Positions 51,409-60,121 of a stretch of DNA of 64,000 nt are shown here, piece after piece. A model generated the notes under the pieces. The model saw only the letters and a list, made by a program, of their open reading frames with translations. It had not been told where the DNA came from and made no database searches. Position 1 is the first letter of the stretch; each line of letters begins with the position of its first letter. Source of the DNA: Bacteroidales bacterium (GTDB lineage: Bacteria; Bacteroidota; Bacteroidia; Bacteroidales; UBA932); assembly GCA_017395045.1 (NCBI GenBank), contig JAFPWG010000011.1, forward strand, positions 186,001-250,000, in the 5' to 3' direction. A program made the position numbers and the translations under genes.

Positions 51409-52740
51409 TCAATACCCGTACCGCCTGCGGTAGGCCAGGATCAGGGAGACGGAGAGGATGAGGCAGCAGAAGTCGGCGGCGTCGACGGCGAGCCAGATGC
51501 CGTCGGGACCCAGGAGGACGGGCAGCAGGAAGACGAAGCCCAGTTCGAAGACCAGATTCCGGATGAAGGAGAGCACGGCCGACACCTTACCGTTGCCGAG
51601 GCCGGTGAACCAGGCCGAGGCGAAGAGGTTGATGCCCGCGATGAAGAAGCTGATCATGTACAGCCGGATGGCGTGCTTGGTGAGGGCCGACAACGCAGAA
51701 TCATAGCCCACGAAGAGCCGGGCGGCGGGGCCGGCCGTGAGTTCCGACACCAGCGTCATCAAGGCGCCCAACACCAGCAGGAGGATCACCGAATGCCGCA
51801 GGAGGCTCTTCAGTTCCACCTTGTTCCCCGCCCCGTAATTGTAGCCGATCACCGGCGTGACCGCGATGTTGAAGCCGAAGAAGACCGCGGCGAAGATGTA
51901 CCCGTAGTAGAGCAGGACCGAATAGGCCGCCACACCGTTCTCCCCCATCATCCGGAGGAGCTGGAGGTTGTAGCACATCGCCAGGACGTTCCAGGAGATG
52001 TTGCCCACATACTCGGAAAGGCCGTTGCTCGAGGCCTGCAGCAGCGGTTCCCTTTCGAGCTTCGCCCGCACGAGCCGGATCGAACTCTTGTTATGTCGAC
52101 TTGAGAAATACCACAACGGGAAAAAACCGCCCACGCAGCAGGCGAGCATCGACGCGGCCGCCGCACCCGCAAGTCCCCAATGGAATACGACGATGAACAG
52201 GGCGTCCAGCACCATGTTCGTGACGGCGCACACGATGGACATCACCGTCCCGAGCTGCGGCCGCTCCGCCGTCATGTAGAACGACTGGAAGCACATCTGG
52301 AGCATGAAGGCGGGCAGGCCGACGGTGCAGATGCTGCCGTACACCACGCACAGGCGGGCCGTCTCCCCTTCCGCCCCGAGCAGGCGGGCCAGGGGTTCCA
52401 TGAACACCAGAAGCGGGACCATGAAAACGAGCGAGAGGAGGATCGTGAACTTGACGAGCATCGTGAAAACCTGGCTCGCCCGGTAATAGTCCCCTTCGCC
52501 CATCGTCTTGGAAACCAAGGCCGATCCGCCCGTTCCGACCATCAGTCCGAGCGACCCGACCAGCATCACCGCCGGCCAGATGATGTTCAGCGCGGAGAAG
52601 GCCGACGTCCCCACGAAATTTGAAACGAACAGCCCGTCCACCACGCTGTATATGCTCCCCACGAGCATCATCAGGATGCTCGGAACCGAAGACACCACCA
52701 GCCTCCTGTACCCGTAATGACCGCTCAGCGCAATATCCAT
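51409..52740 (-). CDS. MATE-family efflux transporter
   Basis: 443 residues from the ATG at 52740. Twelve transmembrane segments; the family pattern [21 protein letters not shown] begins near residue 22 and the second half repeats it weakly ([30 protein letters not shown]). MATE proteins export drugs or metabolites with sodium or protons. A TATCTTTG box is at 52756-52749. It is upstream of lepA on the same strand with its own promoter, and divergent from the transketolase genes. Confidence 0.9.
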   Translation of the reverse strand: MDIALSGHYGYRRLVVSSVPSILMMLVGSIYSVVDGLFVSNFVGTSAFSALNIIWPAVMLVGSLGLMVGTGGSALVSKTMGEGDYYRASQVFTMLVKFTILLSLVFMVPLLVFMEPLARLLGAEGETARLCVVYGSICTVGLPAFMLQMCFQSFYMTAERPQLGTVMSIVCAVTNMVLDALFIVVFHWGLAGAAAASMLACCVGGFFPLWYFSSRHNKSSIRLVRAKLEREPLLQASSNGLSEYVGNISWNVLAMCYNLQLLRMMGENGVAAYSVLLYYGYIFAAVFFGFNIAVTPVIGYNYGAGNKVELKSLLRHSVILLLVLGALMTLVSELTAGPAARLFVGYDSALSALTKHAIRLYMISFFIAGINLFASAWFTGLGNGKVSAVLSFIRNLVFELGFVFLLPVLLGPDGIWLAVDAADFCCLILSVSLILAYRRRYGY

Positions 52741-52780
52741 AGCGGGTGCAAAGATAAGCGGTTTTTGCAAATATAATTTG

Positions 52781-52788
52781 TATATTTG
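52781..52788 (+). promoter_or_regulatory. -7 element of the split transketolase operon
   Basis: TATATTTG, 29 bases before the ATG at 52818. A TTTG at 52764-52767 is only 13 bases upstream, so the upstream box is uncertain. Confidence 0.5.
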
Positions 52789-52817
52789 TACGATAAAGGA
52801 TTTACACGCTTTCTGAT

Positions 52818-53666
52818 ATGTACAGTAATGAAAAACTCCAGGAGATCTCGACGCAGGTGCGGCGGGACATCCTGAGGATGGTGTGCAAGGCGAAGTCCGG
52901 GCATCCGGGCGGGTCCATGTCCTCCACCGACATCCTCACGGCACTCTATTTCAATGTGATGAAGCACGATCCGGCCACCTGGACGCGCGACGGAAAGGGG
53001 CAGGACATGTTCATCCTCTCCGCCGGCCACATGACCCCGGTCTATTACTCCGTCCTCTCCCGCGCCGGCTATTTCCCGGTGGAAGAGCTGGGAACCTTCC
53101 GTACCTTCGGCGCCCGCCTGCAGGGCCATCCGTCCATCCGCAAGGGCCTTCCGGGCGTCTTCCAGGCCTCCGGTTCCCTGGGCCAGGGCCTGTCCGCCGC
53201 CTGCGGCCTCGCCCTCGGCAAGAAGATGGACAAGGACGACAACCGCGTCTGGTGCCTCTGCGGTGACGGCGAGTCCGAGGAAGGCCAGATCTGGGAAGCC
53301 GGCATGTTCGCCGTGTTCCACAAGCTGGACAACCTCGTCGCGATGACCGACTGGAACGGCAAGCAGATCGACGGTCCGGTCAGCGAGGTCTCCGGCGAAG
53401 GCGACCTTGCGGCGAAATGGGAAGCCTGGGGCTGGAACGTCATCGTCGCCGAAGGCCACGATTTCGATTCCATCCAGCAGGCCTTCGAACTGGCCAAGGC
53501 CGGCAAGGGCAGCGGCAAGCCCACGATGATCCTCTTCAAGACCGAAATGGGACATGGCGTGGACTTCATGGCCGGCACCCACAAGTGGCACGGCTCCGTC
53601 CCGAAGCCGGAGCAGCTCGAGGACGCCCTCAAGCAGTTGGGTGAGACTTCGTTGGGAGACTTTTAA
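52818..53666 (+). CDS. Transketolase, N-terminal (TPP-binding) subunit
   Basis: 282 residues, the thiamine-diphosphate-binding half of transketolase. Motifs are CKAKSGHPGGSMSSTDIL, FQASGSLGQGLSAACGLALG and the TPP motif GDGESEEGQIWEAGMFA. Together with the next gene it forms the pentose-phosphate enzyme that transfers two-carbon units. The split into two genes is known in many bacteria and archaea. The C-terminal subunit begins 12 bases downstream. Confidence 0.93.
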   Translation: MYSNEKLQEISTQVRRDILRMVCKAKSGHPGGSMSSTDILTALYFNVMKHDPATWTRDGKGQDMFILSAGHMTPVYYSVLSRAGYFPVEELGTFRTFGARLQGHPSIRKGLPGVFQASGSLGQGLSAACGLALGKKMDKDDNRVWCLCGDGESEEGQIWEAGMFAVFHKLDNLVAMTDWNGKQIDGPVSEVSGEGDLAAKWEAWGWNVIVAEGHDFDSIQQAFELAKAGKGSGKPTMILFKTEMGHGVDFMAGTHKWHGSVPKPEQLEDALKQLGETSLGDF

Positions 53667-53678
53667 ATCATTGACATC

Positions 53679-54632
53679 ATGAAGAAATACATCGATACAG
53701 GCAAGAAGGACACCCGCAGCGGATTCGGCGTGGGCCTTCTCGAAGCCGGAAAGGCCGACGCCCGCGTCGTCGCCCTCACCGCCGACCTCAAGGGCTCCCT
53801 CAAGATGGACGCCTTCGCGGCCGAATTCCCCGAACGCTTCATCCAGTGCGGCATCGCCGAGGCCAACATGGTCGGCGCCGCCGCCGGACTGGCGATTACC
53901 GGCAAGGTTCCTTTCATCGGCTCCTTCGCCGAGTTCGTGACCGGCCGCGTGTATGACCAGGTCCGCCAAGAGGTCGCCTATGGCAAGACCAACGTGAAGA
54001 TCGCCTCCTCCCACGCCGGCATCACCCTCGGCGAGGACGGCGCCACGCACCAGACGATGGAGGACATCGCCCTGATGCGCGCCCTGCCGGAGATGGTGGT
54101 CATCAACCCCTGCGACTTCAACCAGACCAAGAACGCCACCATCGCCGCCGCGAAATACGTGGGCCCGGTGTACCTGCGCTTCGGCCGTCCGTCCGTCCCG
54201 AACTTCACTCCGGAGAACGAGGAGTTCGTGATCGGCAAGGCCCAGGTGATGAATGAAGGCAAGGATGTCACCATCGTCGCCTGCGGGCACCTCGTATGGG
54301 AGGCCCTCCAGGCCGCCGAGATCCTGGAAGCCGAAGGCATCTGCGCCGAAGTGATCAACATGGCCACCATCAAGCCGCTGGACGAGGAAACCCTCCTTAC
54401 CTCCGCCGTGAAGACGAAGGCCGTCGTGGTCGCCGAAGAGCACAACATGGCCGGCGGCCTCGGCGAAGCCGTCGCCGGCGTGTTCGCCCGCGCCCTCCCC
54501 ACTCCGGTGGAATTCGTCAACGGCAAGGACCTTTTCGGCCAGACTGGCACGCCTTCTGCATTGATGGAGGCATATGGCCTCGACGCGCAGCACATCGCCG
54601 CAGCGGCCCGCAAGGTCATCACCCGGAAGTAG
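53679..54632 (+). CDS. Transketolase, C-terminal subunit
   Basis: 317 residues with the pyrimidine-binding and C-terminal domains: FIQCGIAEANMVGAAAGLA (catalytic Glu in GIAEAN), SHAGITLGEDGATHQTMEDI, RFGRPSVPNF, AEEHNMAGGLGEAVAGV. It pairs with the N-terminal subunit upstream. The stop is immediately followed by the sigma factor ATG at 54633, so the sigma gene may be translationally coupled. Confidence 0.94.
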   Translation: MKKYIDTGKKDTRSGFGVGLLEAGKADARVVALTADLKGSLKMDAFAAEFPERFIQCGIAEANMVGAAAGLAITGKVPFIGSFAEFVTGRVYDQVRQEVAYGKTNVKIASSHAGITLGEDGATHQTMEDIALMRALPEMVVINPCDFNQTKNATIAAAKYVGPVYLRFGRPSVPNFTPENEEFVIGKAQVMNEGKDVTIVACGHLVWEALQAAEILEAEGICAEVINMATIKPLDEETLLTSAVKTKAVVVAEEHNMAGGLGEAVAGVFARALPTPVEFVNGKDLFGQTGTPSALMEAYGLDAQHIAAAARKVITRK

Positions 54633-55148
54633 ATGGACAATGTCGAACGGCTCTTCAACGAGATCGTAAAGGACTACAGCGAACGTGTTTACTGGCACGT
54701 CCGCCGGTTCGTGAACTCGCACGAAGACGCCGACGACCTGGTCCAGGACATCTTCCTGAAAATCTGGACTGCGCTTCCCTCGTTCCGGGGGGAGGCGCAG
54801 TTGTTTACCTGGATCTGGCGCATCGCCACGAACGAGACGCTGAACTGGCTCCGCCGCGAAAAGGTGCGTGCCGCCCTGCGGTTCTCCACCATCGACGCGG
54901 AAATGGAGCGGCGGATCGACAGCGACCCCTTCTTCGACGGGGATGCGGCCGACCGTGCCCTGTCCAAGGCCGTAGCCAAACTGCCTGAGAAACAGCGCCA
55001 GGTTTTCATCCTCCGCTATTACGACGAAGTCCCCTACGAGGAGATGTCCGAAATCCTGGGCACCTCCGTGGGTGCGCTCAAGGCCTCCTACCATATCGCG
55101 CAGGAAAAAGTCCGCGCCTCCCTGGGAGAATTTGACGGAGGCGATTAA
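54633..55148 (+). CDS. ECF-type RNA polymerase sigma factor
   Basis: 171 residues. Sigma region 2 is HEDADDLVQDIFLKIWTALPSF and region 2.4 FTWIWRIATNETLNWLRR. Region 4 is KLPEKQRQVFILRYYDEVPYEEMSEILGTSVGALKASYHIAQEKVR. No region 3, so ECF group. It starts directly at the transketolase stop. The next gene encodes a one-membrane-segment protein that may be its anti-sigma partner, followed by a Spy-like periplasmic protein, a stress-type arrangement. Confidence 0.93.
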   Translation: MDNVERLFNEIVKDYSERVYWHVRRFVNSHEDADDLVQDIFLKIWTALPSFRGEAQLFTWIWRIATNETLNWLRREKVRAALRFSTIDAEMERRIDSDPFFDGDAADRALSKAVAKLPEKQRQVFILRYYDEVPYEEMSEILGTSVGALKASYHIAQEKVRASLGEFDGGD

Positions 55149-55184
55149 ACCTTCACCCCCCACCCCGTGTCTAACCGTTCGTCT

Positions 55185-55574
55185 ATGACCAGAAAGAATG
55201 ACATCCTTACGCCGGAAGGCTATTTCGAGAACCTGCAGGACAGGCTCTCGCAGATTCCTGCCCGCCAGCAGCCGGTAAGTACCGTGCGCCGCATCGCGCC
55301 CTACTTCGCCTACGCCGCCAGCCTGCTGGTGGCGGTGATGCTCGGGAACGCCGTCCTGAAAAAGACGGCCGCCCCCGCCCAGGACGACAACTGGACCTAC
55401 GTTTCCTACCTGGCCGACGCCCTGGATCCCGACGGCGCAGCCCTATACGAGGAGGACGAATGGTATGAAGACGGAGAACAGGACCTTTCCGAAGACGACA
55501 TCATCAACTATCTGATTGCAGACGGCATTTCCGTTGAACACCTGAATTACGTAAATTATGAAGAAGGTTATTAG
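55185..55574 (+). CDS. Single-span membrane protein, possible anti-sigma factor
   Basis: 129 residues from the ATG at 55185; a GTG at 55167 is possible. A cytoplasmic N-terminus (LTPEGYFENLQDRLSQIP), one transmembrane segment (YFAYAASLLVAVMLGNAVL, about 42-60), then a very acidic periplasmic tail (YEEDEWYEDGEQDLSEDD). No zinc anti-sigma motif. Its place between a sigma factor and a Spy-like gene suggests an anti-sigma role. It overlaps the next gene by 17 bases. Confidence 0.65.
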   Translation: MTRKNDILTPEGYFENLQDRLSQIPARQQPVSTVRRIAPYFAYAASLLVAVMLGNAVLKKTAAPAQDDNWTYVSYLADALDPDGAALYEEDEWYEDGEQDLSEDDIINYLIADGISVEHLNYVNYEEGY

Positions 55575-56154
55575 CATTTTGTGTGCCCTGACCGTCCTTG
55601 CGGCCGGTGCATGGGCCCAGGATCAGCAGCAGCACCATCGCCGGAACGGAAACGGAAACGGCTGGCGCGAGCGCGTCCGGGCCGAGAAGGTCGCCTTCCT
55701 GACCCAGGAGATCGACCTGACCGAAAGCGAGGCCCAGGTATTCTGGCCTATCTACAACCAGATCCAGAAGGAGCAGCGCGAATCCTTCGAGGCCATCCGC
55801 CAGGCCTATGAAGCCATGGAAAAGGGTCTCAAGGAAGGCAAGTCCGGCAAGGAGATGGAGAAGCTGGTCAAGGCCTACATCGACGCCAAGGACAAGAACG
55901 CCGGCATCGAGACCAAGTCTTTCAACAAGTTGATGAAAGCCCTCCCCGCCGAGAAAGTGGCCCGCTACTTCGTGGCCGAGGAGAAGTTCCGCCACCAGCA
56001 GATCGGCCGCCTGGGCGGCGGCAACATGCCCAACTTCCGGATGTCGGAGGAGCAGAAGCAGCAGTGGAAGGAACGCGGCGAGCAGATGCGGGAGCAGTTC
56101 CGCAACTGGACCGGCCAGAAACGAAACTCCGAAGAGCCCGTGCAGGAGCTCTAA
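55558..56154 (+). CDS. Spy/CpxP-like periplasmic helical protein
   Basis: 198 residues. Signal peptide MKKVISILCALTVLAAGAWA, then a Gln/His/Asn-rich mature start and an all-helical charged domain (FLTQEIDLTESEAQVFWPIYNQ pattern, which resembles the LTxxQ motif of Spy/CpxP). A C-terminal tail is Gln/Arg/Glu-rich. Such proteins act as periplasmic chaperones under envelope stress. It overlaps the membrane protein gene upstream and ends before a strong terminator. Confidence 0.7.
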   Translation: MKKVISILCALTVLAAGAWAQDQQQHHRRNGNGNGWRERVRAEKVAFLTQEIDLTESEAQVFWPIYNQIQKEQRESFEAIRQAYEAMEKGLKEGKSGKEMEKLVKAYIDAKDKNAGIETKSFNKLMKALPAEKVARYFVAEEKFRHQQIGRLGGGNMPNFRMSEEQKQQWKERGEQMREQFRNWTGQKRNSEEPVQEL

Positions 56155-56185
56155 GAAACTGGCCGACAGCAAATTATTTTAACGG

Positions 56186-56215
56186 GGCTGACTCGATACA
56201 GAGTCAGCCTTTTTC
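56186..56215 (+). terminator. Rho-independent terminator after the sigma operon
   Basis: Perfect 9-bp stem GGCTGACTC (56186-56194) and GAGTCAGCC (56201-56209) with a 6-base loop, followed by five T residues. It lies between the Spy-like gene and the convergent lolD-like gene, overlapping its stop. Confidence 0.9.
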
Positions 56216-56870
56216 ATAAGACGAACTGTCCGTCCCGCATGACCAGGGTGCGGTCGCAGAGTTCCGCCAGGGAAGGGTCGTGGGTGACGATGACCACCGT
56301 CTGGCGCAGCCGGTCGCGGAGGTCGAAGAACAGGCGGTGGATCTCCTCCTTGGTCTTGCTGTCCAGGTTGCCGGACGGCTCGTCGGCAAAGAGGATGGCG
56401 GGATCGTTCACCAGGGCACGGGCGATAGCCACGCGCTGCTGCTCGCCGCCGGAAAGTTCGGACGGTTTGTGAGTGAGACGCTCCGTGAGCCCGACCTCCG
56501 AAAGCAGGCGGCGGGCCTTTTCTTTCGCCTCCCGCGGCGGGACGCCGGCGATGAGGGCGGGAATCATCACGTTCTCCTGGGCGTCGAATTCGGGCAGCAG
56601 ATGGTGTGCCTGGAACACGAAGCCGATCCGGCGGTTCCGGAAGGCGGAAAGCTCGCGAGAGCCCAGGTGAAGGACGTCGGTTCCGTCCACGCGGAGAGTG
56701 CCCGCGTCCGGCGTGGATAGGGTCCCCAGAATCTGGAGGAGCGTGGATTTCCCCGCACCGGAGGCGCCCATGATGGCCACGACCTCGGACCGGTCCACTT
56801 CCAGATCGACCCCCTTGAGCACTTTCAGCGTGCCAAAACTCTTTTCGATACCCTTTGCTTCGATAATCAT
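56214..56870 (-). CDS. LolD/MacB-type ABC transporter ATPase
   Basis: 218 residues from the ATG at 56870. Walker [17 protein letters not shown]-loop [12 protein letters not shown], signature [15 protein letters not shown], Walker [17 protein letters not shown]-loop VIVTHDPSL. The sequence is typical of LolD (lipoprotein release) and MacB-like export ATPases. No permease gene is adjacent. A TATTTTTG box lies at 56882-56875, 4 bases before the ATG. Confidence 0.9.
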   Translation of the reverse strand: MIIEAKGIEKSFGTLKVLKGVDLEVDRSEVVAIMGASGAGKSTLLQILGTLSTPDAGTLRVDGTDVLHLGSRELSAFRNRRIGFVFQAHHLLPEFDAQENVMIPALIAGVPPREAKEKARRLLSEVGLTERLTHKPSELSGGEQQRVAIARALVNDPAILFADEPSGNLDSKTKEEIHRLFFDLRDRLRQTVVIVTHDPSLAELCDRTLVMRDGQFVL

Positions 56871-56926
56871 GACGCAAAAATAAGGAAAAATCGCCGTTCC
56901 CGCTGTGGAAATCGGAAAAAATGTGC

Positions 56927-56934
56927 TATCTTTG
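56927..56934 (+). promoter_or_regulatory. -7 element of rpsP-rimM
   Basis: TATCTTTG 62 bases before the rpsP ATG, with no clear TTTG 19 bases upstream. The leader between it and the gene is AT-rich near the start (TTAACAAACAATTAAAAAAC). Confidence 0.6.
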
Positions 56935-56996
56935 CCGTCCGCAATCTCGAGAAGGTTGCATAACGCATTAACAAACAATTAAAAAACAGATTCACA

Positions 56997-57533
56997 ATGG
57001 CTGTTAAAATCAGACTCCAGCGCCACGGTAAGAAGGATTTCGCATTCTTCCACATTGTTGTGGCCGACTCCCGTTCCCCGCGTGACGGACGGTTCATCGA
57101 GCAGCTCGGTTCCTACAACCCGAACACGAACCCTGCCACCATCATCCTCGACAGTGAAAAGGCCCTCAAGTGGCTCAACGTCGGTGCCCAGCCCACGCTG
57201 ACCGCCCGCCGCATCCTGTCCTACGAAGGCGTTCTCCTCCGCAAGCACCTCCAGGAAGGTGTCGCCAAGGGCGCCCTCACCCAGGCTCAGGCCGACGAGA
57301 AATTCGCCGCCTGGAAGGCCGGACAGGACCAGAAGATCGCCGCCAAGAAGGCCGGCCTGAAGAACGAGGCCATCGCCAAGGCGAAGGAAGCCAAGGCCGC
57401 CGAGGCCAAGGTCAACGAGGCCCGCGCCGAAGCCATCGCCAAGAAGAAGGCCGAGGCTGAGGAAGCCGCCCGCAAGGCTGCCGAAGAGGCTGCCGCCGAG
57501 ACCGCTGAGGCCGTCGAGACCCCTGCCGAATAA
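56997..57533 (+). CDS. rpsP: 30S ribosomal protein S16
   Basis: 178 residues. Residues 1-80 are the conserved S16 fold ([40 protein letters not shown]). The remaining 100 residues are a Lys/Ala/Glu-rich, probably helical extension ([19 protein letters not shown]), common in Bacteroidetes and absent in E. coli S16 (82 residues). It overlaps rimM by one base. Confidence 0.97.
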   Translation: MAVKIRLQRHGKKDFAFFHIVVADSRSPRDGRFIEQLGSYNPNTNPATIILDSEKALKWLNVGAQPTLTARRILSYEGVLLRKHLQEGVAKGALTQAQADEKFAAWKAGQDQKIAAKKAGLKNEAIAKAKEAKAAEAKVNEARAEAIAKKKAEAEEAARKAAEEAAAETAEAVETPAE

Positions 57534-58018
57534 TGCTGAAAATCGCGCAGGTACTGAAATCCAACGGGCGCGACGGAGAACTCCTGATCAGTTTCTTCGA
57601 CATGGCCCCCGAGGATATCGACCTTGAGGAACCGGTGTTCATCGAATTCGATGGACTGCCGGTTCCCTTTTATTTCGAGTCTTTCCAGCAGCGGGGCAAT
57701 TCCCGCGCCCTCGTCCGCCTGACCGGCGTCCACAACCTGACGGATGCCGACGAACTCGCCGGCCGTGCCGTCTATGCCGACGACGACCTGTACGAGGATG
57801 CGGAGGAGGACCTCACCGGCTGGACCGTCCAGGATGCGGACGGCAACGAAGTGGGCACCGTCTCCGCCCACGAGGACATCCCCGGGAACCCCTGCGTGTG
57901 GGTGGACACGAAAAAAGGAGAGGTACTGGTCCCTCTCCATGAAGAACTCGTCCTTTCCGTGGACGAAGACGCCCAGGTCCTCCGGATGGAAATCCCCGAA
58001 GGCCTGCTGGACCTTTAG
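57533..58018 (+). CDS. rimM: Ribosome maturation factor RimM
   Basis: 161 residues. N-terminal RimM barrel (ILKIAQVLKSNGRDGELLI-like start) and C-terminal PRC-barrel (GWTVQDADGNEVGTVSAHED, PCVWVDTKKGEVLVPLHEEL). It assists 16S rRNA 3'-domain assembly by binding S19 and is encoded next to S16 as in most bacteria. TAATG stop/start overlap. Confidence 0.93.
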   Translation: MLKIAQVLKSNGRDGELLISFFDMAPEDIDLEEPVFIEFDGLPVPFYFESFQQRGNSRALVRLTGVHNLTDADELAGRAVYADDDLYEDAEEDLTGWTVQDADGNEVGTVSAHEDIPGNPCVWVDTKKGEVLVPLHEELVLSVDEDAQVLRMEIPEGLLDL

Positions 58019-58725
58019 ACCAGTCCCCCGTTCAGTTCATAATCCGCCTTTACGTCCTCGTAGAAGGCGGCTACGGACGTCTGCATGTAGGGAACGAGCC
58101 ACAGGAGGCCGATGCCCAACGTGAAGATGCACAGGAACGCCCAGCCGATGAAGCTCAGGTACAGCCAGAACAGGTCGAACTTGTGCCCCTTCATCATGGC
58201 GCGGCTGTGGTCGATGGCTTCGCCCGCCGACAGTTCCGGTCTCTCTTCCAGGATATAGGGTGTCATCGCATAGGAAAAAGCCTTCACGATCCCCGGAATA
58301 ATGAGGAGGAGGGACCACAGCATGATGAACAGGCTCATCAGGAACATGCCCCACACCTTGTGCCAGTAGTTCCGGAAAGCGATCCGGAAAGTATTGGCCG
58401 TCAGGCGGTCGTCTCCTTCACGCAGCAGTTTGAGGAATGCATTCATGAACCCGAGGCTCACCACGCTGTACACGAAGATCTGCAGGAGTGTCCCCAGGGA
58501 GCTCCAGGAAGTCATGGAGGAGTAGACCTTCATCATCCCTTCGATGTCGCCGGAGGCCATCATCGCGTTGAGGTCCGAAATGGTTCCGCTGAACAGCGGG
58601 ACCTCGGAAGGCGCAACGACCAGCGTCACGACCAGTAAGAAAATGGCCGTGGCCAGCACGGCAGGAGCCCAGTTGCCCTTCAGGGCCGCCAGCGCCTCGT
58701 TCTTGTATTCGGTGTTGGTTTTCAT
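58015..58725 (-). CDS. DUF975 membrane protein
   Basis: 236 residues with five to six transmembrane segments. Family marks: the start EYKNEALAALKGNWAPAVLATAIF, VSLGFMNAFLKLLREGD, and the central YWHKVWGMFLMSLFIMLWSLLLIIPGIVKAFSYAMT-type segment followed by RPELSAGEAIDHSRAMMKG. The function of the family is unknown. It is convergent with rimM (4-base overlap) and 3 bases downstream of the DUF4465 lipoprotein gene. Confidence 0.88.
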   Translation of the reverse strand: MKTNTEYKNEALAALKGNWAPAVLATAIFLLVVTLVVAPSEVPLFSGTISDLNAMMASGDIEGMMKVYSSMTSWSSLGTLLQIFVYSVVSLGFMNAFLKLLREGDDRLTANTFRIAFRNYWHKVWGMFLMSLFIMLWSLLLIIPGIVKAFSYAMTPYILEERPELSAGEAIDHSRAMMKGHKFDLFWLYLSFIGWAFLCIFTLGIGLLWLVPYMQTSVAAFYEDVKADYELNGGLV

Positions 58726-58728
58726 GAC

Positions 58729-59502
58729 CTAATAGATTTCAAGATAGTGGACGTACAGGTCGTCCAGGGCCACATACAGGGGCATGTCCGGCCGGCTGCA
58801 GGTGATGCTCAGTTTCAGCTCGTCGGCCTGGGACATCTTGGACAGGTCCACTTCGGTCCATTCCTCCAGGATCTGCGTCCCCTTCACCAGGTGGACGGAC
58901 TTCTCCCCGGCGGGATTCCCTTTGTAGAAGGCCTTGAAGGTCAGGTCCATCCAGTCGGTTTCACGGAACGGACCACCGGAGAGGCCGACGCCGTACTTGA
59001 CCGCCTCCACCACCGCGTGCGTATTCTGCACGAAAACGCTGTAGAAGCTGGCGGTGGACTCGTCGTTGGGGATGTAGACCAGGATGTCGTGCTCGGGCAT
59101 CAGGACAGAGGTCGTGTCGTGGAAGACCGCGTAGCAGAGGGACCTGGCGTTACCGCTGCTGTCGCATACGGCGAGCGGGGCAGGACGGCGGTCGGGACTG
59201 ATCAGGGTGTCCACGCCGATGCACATCGCGAATCCGCCGAAATGCCTCTTGTCCACACCCGGTTTCGCATAATGGGAGACGGGGCCGTAGAAGAACGAAT
59301 CCCGGACGGAAACGGAATCTTTTCCTCCCTGGAACAATGTGTTCAGGAATTCCTGCAGCTCGCTGTAAGACTGGGGTTCGTACCGGACCTGGATATACCC
59401 TTCATATCTGCCTCGCGGTCCGTCAAATATATTGAAGCAGGATACGGTCGTCAGTGTCAGAAGCCCAAGCAGGGCGCAACGTTTCATCAAATTAGCTTTC
59501 AT
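58729..59502 (-). CDS. DUF4465-like lipoprotein
   Basis: 257 residues; an ATG five codons further is also possible. Lipobox LTTVSC. DUF4465-like features are HFGGFAMCIGVD, SFYSVFVQNTHAVVEAVKYG, MDLTFKAFYKGNPAGEK and WTEVDLSKMSQADELKLSITC with YVALDDLYV. The family is a beta-sandwich of surface lipoproteins in Bacteroidetes, perhaps for glycan or protein binding. A TAGTTTTG box is at 59514-59507, just upstream. Confidence 0.75.
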   Translation of the reverse strand: MKANLMKRCALLGLLTLTTVSCFNIFDGPRGRYEGYIQVRYEPQSYSELQEFLNTLFQGGKDSVSVRDSFFYGPVSHYAKPGVDKRHFGGFAMCIGVDTLISPDRRPAPLAVCDSSGNARSLCYAVFHDTTSVLMPEHDILVYIPNDESTASFYSVFVQNTHAVVEAVKYGVGLSGGPFRETDWMDLTFKAFYKGNPAGEKSVHLVKGTQILEEWTEVDLSKMSQADELKLSITCSRPDMPLYVALDDLYVHYLEIY

Positions 59503-59566
59503 GCTGCAAAACTACGCAATTTTTGTTAAATTTGTACGATTGACAACCCTTTAACGGTATTTGATT

Positions 59567-60118
59567 ATGTCTACGACCCTTATCGTCATCCTGGCCCTCG
59601 TGGCCCTTCTCGTGCTCTGGGGCATCTCCGTCCAGAACAAACTCGTCCAGAGCGATGAACTGTGCAACAACGCCCTCAAGCAGATCAATGTCCAGCAGGT
59701 CAGCCGCTACGACGCCCTCCAGGCGCTCGTGAAGCTCACCCGCGAATATGCTTCCTACGAGAGTGAAACCCTCCAGAAGATCATCGCCCAGCGCAAGATC
59801 ACCGCTTCCCCGAATCCGACCGTGGAAGAGATCAATGCCAACGAGGAGGCCCTCAAGGCCGTGAGCGCGAAACTCATCGCCATCGCCGAGCAGTATCCCG
59901 ACCTCAAGGCGAACCAGACCTACCAGCAGACCATGGCCGACATCAAGCAGTACGAAGAGAACGTCCGCCTGGCCCGCATGACCTTCAACGACACCGTCAC
60001 CCGGTACAACAACCAGGTGCGGATGTTCCCGGGCTCCGTGGTCGCCGGAATCCTGGGCTTCCCCAAGCGCGAATACCTCGCCGAGGACGCTTCCAAGAAG
60101 GATTATCCCGTCATCTAG
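59567..60118 (+). CDS. LemA-family protein
   Basis: 183 residues from the ATG at 59567; a TTG two codons upstream is not needed. One N-terminal membrane segment (TLIVILALVALLVLWGI) then a coiled-coil-like helical domain (LCNNALKQINVQQVSRYDAL, VKLTREYASYESETL, NDTVTRYNNQVRMFPGSVVAGILGF). The family is of unknown function, often linked to DUF2207 or TPM proteins as here. A TAAATTTG box lies at 59527-59534. Confidence 0.92.
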   Translation: MSTTLIVILALVALLVLWGISVQNKLVQSDELCNNALKQINVQQVSRYDALQALVKLTREYASYESETLQKIIAQRKITASPNPTVEEINANEEALKAVSAKLIAIAEQYPDLKANQTYQQTMADIKQYEENVRLARMTFNDTVTRYNNQVRMFPGSVVAGILGFPKREYLAEDASKKDYPVI

Positions 60119-60121
60119 GCG

